Source: Lineus longissimus
Taxonomy: Eukaryota > Nemertea > Pilidiophora > Heteronemertea > Lineidae
NCBI RefSeq assembly: GCF_910592395.1
Contig: NC_088324.1
Coordinates: 1,302,001-1,366,000, forward strand
Length of the DNA stretch: 64,000 nt
Direction: 5' to 3'
Shown here: in pieces, positions 59,701 through 64,000 of the stretch
How positions within the stretch are numbered: the stretch's first letter is position 1
Layout of the letters: each line of letters starts with the position of its first letter
The notes under the pieces: model-generated
Database searches by the model: none
What the model was told of the DNA's origin: nothing
Seen by the model: only the letters and a program-made list of their open reading frames with translations
Position numbers and translations under genes: made by a program

Positions 59701-61868
59701 GCCACAAAATCTGGAGCCAACGACTTTAAGATATCAGTGCCAACCTGTTCCTTCGCTTTGTCATTCGGTGGTCAATATGGAGGTATTGTGACATCTCTTG
59801 GCCACTGGCAGTATGGAGGTGCTGGAAAGCTTACTGGAATGTGTGGTGACTGCGATGGAATGGCAGATGCCTTGACTAGCTTCAATAATTATCAGGTTCC
59901 CGATGACTCGGATGTGCCATTAGTTAAGTAAGTGTATGTTTCAAACAAGCCGTTTGAAATATGATCAAATAAAACAAAAGAAATCGGTTGTATACCTTGA
60001 AAATAATAAGTTCTATGCTTGATAACATATATAACAAACCACACTATGTCTTATCTGAATCCGGATCCTGCAATATTCAACTGATGTCAGAAATACATCG
60101 AAAGGTGTAGAATAGTATTCGCCCTTTGTTGAATACGAACAGACAGCCTTTACTTGCAGTCATGAGTACCGTCACATTCAAATAAGACAGGTGGGCGACA
60201 GCTTATTCGTGATATCCTTTCGAATAGTTCGTCCAGAGAGGTAGGATGACTTTGGAAGTCTTACCATACAGCAGATTTTTGTATTCATTCCAAATAGAAG
60301 TCGAATTTAATAGTGTTGATACTTTAGCTGTAAGAAGAGCGAGGATCCAGTCATCAAATGTTCGGATAAGAACAATGCCCTCATTGCATCAGACACGTAC
60401 TGCGGTTACATCAAGTCAACCACTGGACCATTCGCAGAGTGCATCAAGAGCGGAAAGGTAGATTGGAAGTCAGCCTATGCTGCTTGCCAGATAGATGCTT
60501 GCGCTTTTGTGGACAAACCCGAGTCCATTAAAGAAGTGATATGCGCTGATGTGGGAGAATTCGCCAGCGAATGTCAGCTGAATGGTTACCAACCTTCGAA
60601 GGTTTGGAGAACAACCACATTCTGTCGTAAGTTTGACTCATTCTGCTTTTCAAAAAGATGCTTTGGCTGCAAATCTACAATAATGGCCTTCCGATTGCTT
60701 GTCGAATATCAAAATGGATCCAATGAAGTTCTAGCCTTGTAACCCTCAATTTGATTGGGGAATATTCCTGAGGTCACGCTATGCCTAAGGCAACTGGTCA
60801 CAGAAGTTCGAAAATCAAGAACCATTTGGCTTCGGTGTGGAGCAAGTGGTGCTGGCGTTGTTCCAGTGCATCTGGAGTGGGTCCATTGGCTCTAGGATCT
60901 GGTAAATGCCAAGAGCGTCTGGTTTCAACCCGAGTAAATTGGCTCTTGGGGATCTTGTGTTTGGTCAGCGCCTGCATCCATTGACTCGTGTTGTGTGATT
61001 CTGGTGTTGGGGCAGTGGCTCTGATGTGAGCGCATTGTAAATGATGAGACCTTTCCTGACATCCTTAAAACAAGCATGTAGACGTTAAAACCATCATCAC
61101 AGTTTTCACTTTATTATCGAATGGTCTCTACCTTGTTCTCTTTTTACTGTTAATATACGATTAATATCAATGTCATTTTCCAGCAATGAAGTGCCCTGCT
61201 AACAGCGTATATGAGTCCAAGATGCGTCCATGCCAACCGACGTGTATCAAGCCCGAACCAATCTTCTGTGAGGATGAGTTGATGGAAGGCTGCAAGTGTA
61301 ATAAAGGCTTCATCCGAGATGGTGATTCGTGTGTCCCCGAGCAGTCATGTGGCTGTTGGGATGCAGACAAAAACTATTACACGGTGGGTAATGAGTAGAA
61401 CCTTACTGAGTCAGATCGTGTCTAACTCTTCACCCTTAACTGCATAACAGGAAATCGCCCCCTCGCCGTCTAAGACAATGTTACCTTCATCAACCATTTC
61501 ATAAGTAGTTCTGCTTATATTGCTACTCTTATGAGGAAAAAACTATACGGTCTTTGCTTCTTCTCTTTTCCGGTATGACGTAATCTCACCAGGATTGAAG
61601 AGACCAGAGCATGTAGTGGGGCTTTTTATTGTACTTCATCTGCTGATAGTGTCAACAATTCTTTTTACCTATCAGATTGGTGATGAGCGCATAAGCTCCG
61701 ACTGCACGACACTTTATAAGTGTATCAAAGTAGGATCAGTCGCCAAGCTAGGGTCCAGTGAGCTTAAACCTTGTGGCCAGGATGCTGTATGCAGACCTGG
61801 AGACAAAGGGGTCTATACCTGTGTCTGCAAGAAAGGATACCAAGGAGATGGATTCAAATGCACGAAAC
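56758..61868 (+). CDS. Module 4: Cys-rich mini-exons, VWD, C8, TIL, EGF-like
   Basis: Exons: 56758-56856, 57233-57283, 57572-57616, 58024-58074, 58401-58648, 59638-59927, 60328-60626, 61184-61383, 61676-61868; total 1,476 nt, in frame. The first exon uses GTTAGT as donor, as in module 2. The intron between the VWD exons has a local rearrangement near 59480-59560 (repeated CTCGCGATTTC/ATTTCGCG words). The EGF-like exon reads CVCKKGYQGDGFKC, the most canonical of the four (Gly before Tyr). It ends in phase 1 with no recognised following exon. Confidence 0.85.
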
Positions 61869-62449
61869 GTAAGTGCGGCAAGTATGGGTACCGTTATAAA
61901 TGACACCTCACCTGTTGAAACGAACTTGATTTATCCCCTCGTGACTAGTATAAACTCGCCAGCAGACGCCACGAAGGTCGTCCCGTTTCGTGAGATGTAC
62001 ACAGAAGACCTACTCCCTACTATGAAGTTGTATTCAGTCATTGTACTACAACATGCTTCTTTGCGTGTTTATTATGTCGCATGTAGAAAGTGCCATTTGC
62101 TCTTTTCATGTCAAAAGAGACTATTTTAGCCAATTTATACTTGTTTAGCCTATTTAAAGTTTTTAATATGTTTTCCTTGCCCCTATACATGCCAACCAAA
62201 TGATACTATCAGTTTTCTTTACAAAACTCTGTTTCCACGAAATGCGTCATGCTATATATGCTGTAGTTATCTATACAAGCATCAGAACGTCCTTTGGTTT
62301 ATCCGTACAGAGGCCAATAAGTTTGCCAAATTTGACATCTCTTTGCGTGTCTTCGTAAACTGGTTATCATTTTCCTTCATAAACGATATTGCTAACGGAT
62401 CTCCATCCACACGACCGAAAGGGGCACTTAAGTTTACCAGCTTCAAGGG

Positions 62450-64000
62450 TCATTCGGATCAAAGGAAAAATTTGGCCCCTCACATAATATTGATATTGAT
62501 AACATTGATAGGAATAAAAACTGTTGAGAACACTTTTGTTTCAATTTCTTTGGGGTAAGGTGGTATTTTTTCACATATTCACCCGACTATAAGTCGCTTA
62601 CATACACAGCGGTGAAAAATATTTTCCACCGCAGTGACAATTATTTCCGACGGCGGTTGTTAATGAGGAGAGAAAAATATAATTCAAAAGAAAATATAGC
62701 GTTGTATTAAGAATTTTTTTCAAATACATGTACATAAAATAAACGCATGTCCTATATGGGCCACCGTACAATGCACTAGATCATTGCAAACACAAATCTT
62801 GACACGAGAGGCGCTGATTTCGTTCCTTACAACTCCTCTAGAACTGGTAACTTGCCACCATCTTGAAAAGCAGTACCGCGTGTATAGAAAAGGAAAGAAT
62901 CTTTCTGAATTAACACGCATCACCACTAAGCCCGCGAAAATGATTGCTGCACTGCGCTGCGTTTATAGTTCTCCATACAATCATCTTAAAACCCACTAGT
63001 AAGTGTCAGATTTTATTTATAAAGATCATATTTTCTTAGTTATTAATAAAAGAAAACGTTTTATGAGAGAAAGTGGCAATAATTCGGCCTGAATATGATT
63101 TACAGTCCGAACTGGCGATGCGGCGGATGACTTAGGATTATCAAAACCCTGAATCTAAGGATGCCGAGATCCAAGATGGCGGCAATCGATCAATTCTGAA
63201 GTTTTTTTAATTTCGGCACTGGGGTGAGTCTGTGCCAACCCTAATAACTCACCGATACTTTATGCTCTTCCGATCCATGATTCAGCATTTGTACGACAAA
63301 ATAAGGACGATGACGATAAGACGGCAGAAATCGACACTCAACAAACATGCAGTTCCGGGTGTGGCAAAAGGCGTATTCTTATTTGAAGCGCCGACCCAAC
63401 CCAAGTGACGTCAATTTGTGCGGGAACGCATGAACATAGGCAGATTGATTTAAGATCATTTCGCAACTTTGACGCACATGAATCTCTCACATCTTTGATG
63501 CGCTCAAATCCTTATTTTACTTCCTTGAACTCACGAGGGAGACCATCATACCATTGCACTGTTAAAGCGCCTGTGATGAGACCCGATGAACCTGTTCTAA
63601 TGTTTGCTCTAGTCTAGCCCTCGAATTTCGGCTTTCGAAGCGCTGATCTCTGATCGGAGCTTTCTACACTTCCCCTCTAGATGCGTATTCGCGCTTCGCA
63701 TCAGGCCATGAACGTTTCAACGTCGGACCGAAAATCGTCCAAACCGTTTTTAGGAGTAGGCCTACTTAAACTAACAATCAAATTTCTTATGAATTCTTGG
63801 AGTTTCCTCAAGTCAGCGTTTGAGATCCGCTCTGATTTGCATGCTCCTTGGTCACGATCGTTGACTTGTTTTAAATCCATTTTGATCCTGAACGGCTTTG
63901 AAAAGCATGGCTACCTTCAGTTCAACCTGGTCGGGTGATTGGGTATTGTTGGAATCAACCGTAAGGACTGTTTGCTATGCGGTGCCGTGTGGCTGGTTGA
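62450..64000. other. Unique sequence after the tandem array, no gene recognised
   Basis: Module-like similarity ends near 62450. The rest has only short open frames without motifs. The 3' end of the modular gene should lie here or beyond the window, but I could not identify a phase-1-compatible terminal exon. Confidence 0.4.

Larger units (their letters stand above)
30652..61868 (+). other. Whole gene: secreted LamG(x3)-[Cys-VWD-C8-TIL-EGF](x4) glycoprotein, 3' end not found
   Basis: The exons below join without frame breaks: signal exon (67 nt, ends phase 1), three 642-nt LamG exons (phase 1-1), a possible 12-nt exon (phase 1-1), then four nine-exon modules (1,479, 1,476, 1,476 and 1,476 nt, phase 1-1). 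The sum is about 7.9 kb of coding sequence, more than 2,600 residues. VWD-C8-TIL trains occur in zonadhesin, IgGFc-binding protein, gel-forming mucins, SCO-spondin and marine adhesive proteins; EGF-like and LamG modules suit extracellular binding. Function here (mucin, adhesive or egg-coat type) is inference. The last exon ends in phase 1 with a GTAAGT donor at 61869, so at least one more exon must follow. Confidence 0.85.
39190..62450 (+). repeat. Tandem 5.6-5.8-kb genomic duplication, four copies of the nine-exon module
   Basis: The first exons of the four copies start at 39632, 45281, 51118 and 56758 (spacings 5,649, 5,837 and 5,640 bp). Introns are almost as similar as exons, so the copies are recent or homogenised. 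The longer second interval is explained by an insertion of about 190 bp at 47613. Homology starts near 39190 on the left and continues past the last module to about 62450, with a non-homologous segment at about 61983-62160. Confidence 0.95.

Noticed and set aside
62784-63938. Terminal exon of the modular gene among ORFs at 62784, 63405 and 63681
   Set aside because: No Cys-rich or other module-like sequence and no acceptor with the required phase was recognised.

Overview
The window is animal nuclear DNA, most likely from a marine invertebrate (echinoderm, hemichordate, cephalochordate or lophotrochozoan; the sequence does not decide). The evidence is spliceosomal introns with GT..AG borders, metazoan secreted-protein modules (LamG, VWD, C8, TIL, EGF), Rho-family GTPases with the Rac-type intron position, and many cut-and-paste transposon remnants. 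Nothing supports a bacterial or viral reading, and no tRNA, rRNA or CRISPR locus was found.

Layout. (1) 1-3.4 kb is non-coding, with a TA-flanked Tc1/mariner-like element with long inverted ends at 2.49-3.26 kb. (2) 3.42-8.40 kb holds a large intron-poor ORF on the + strand. It encodes about 35 ankyrin repeats, 28 of them near-identical 99-bp units, fused to a Mab-21/cGAS-like nucleotidyltransferase domain that keeps all three catalytic acidic residues. One base insertion near 5668 breaks the frame in this sequence. This candidate nucleic-acid or pathogen sensor is the most interesting object here. (3) 8.4-13.6 kb is non-coding with two MITE-type elements. (4) 13.6-21.5 kb holds three unrelated minisatellites (43, 54 and 35 bp). 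They surround a minus-strand first exon of a Rho-family GTPase (17.3-17.6 kb). The 35-bp array has a higher-order 350-bp organisation. (5) 22.5-24.6 kb is a complete two-exon Rac-like GTPase on + with atypical switch I and G5 residues. (6) 26.4-27.3 kb has two minus-strand exons of a CENP-B/Tc5-type HTH (pogo/Tigger-like) transposase-derived gene. It is followed by a TTAA-flanked 0.96-kb inverted-repeat element and a 0.39-kb foldback repeat.

(7) 30.65-61.87 kb is one large secreted modular gene on +. It has a signal-peptide exon, three tandem copies of a LamG-type lectin exon (1.93-kb units), and then four tandem copies of a roughly 5.65-kb nine-exon module. Each module has four tiny Cys-rich exons, VWD (2 exons), C8, TIL and EGF-like exons. 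All duplicated blocks begin and end in phase 1, so they stay in frame in any copy number. The predicted product exceeds 2,600 residues and looks like a zonadhesin, mucin or adhesive-type extracellular glycoprotein. Its last exon was not found, so it probably continues beyond the window. An 0.89-kb foldback transposon with a 9-bp target duplication sits in the intron between the LamG and VWD blocks. (8) 62.45-64 kb shows nothing recognisable.

The genes do not form a pathway. The shared theme is recent local tandem duplication at several scales (35 bp, 43 bp, 54 bp, 99 bp, 1.9 kb, 5.6 kb), twice inside protein-coding genes.
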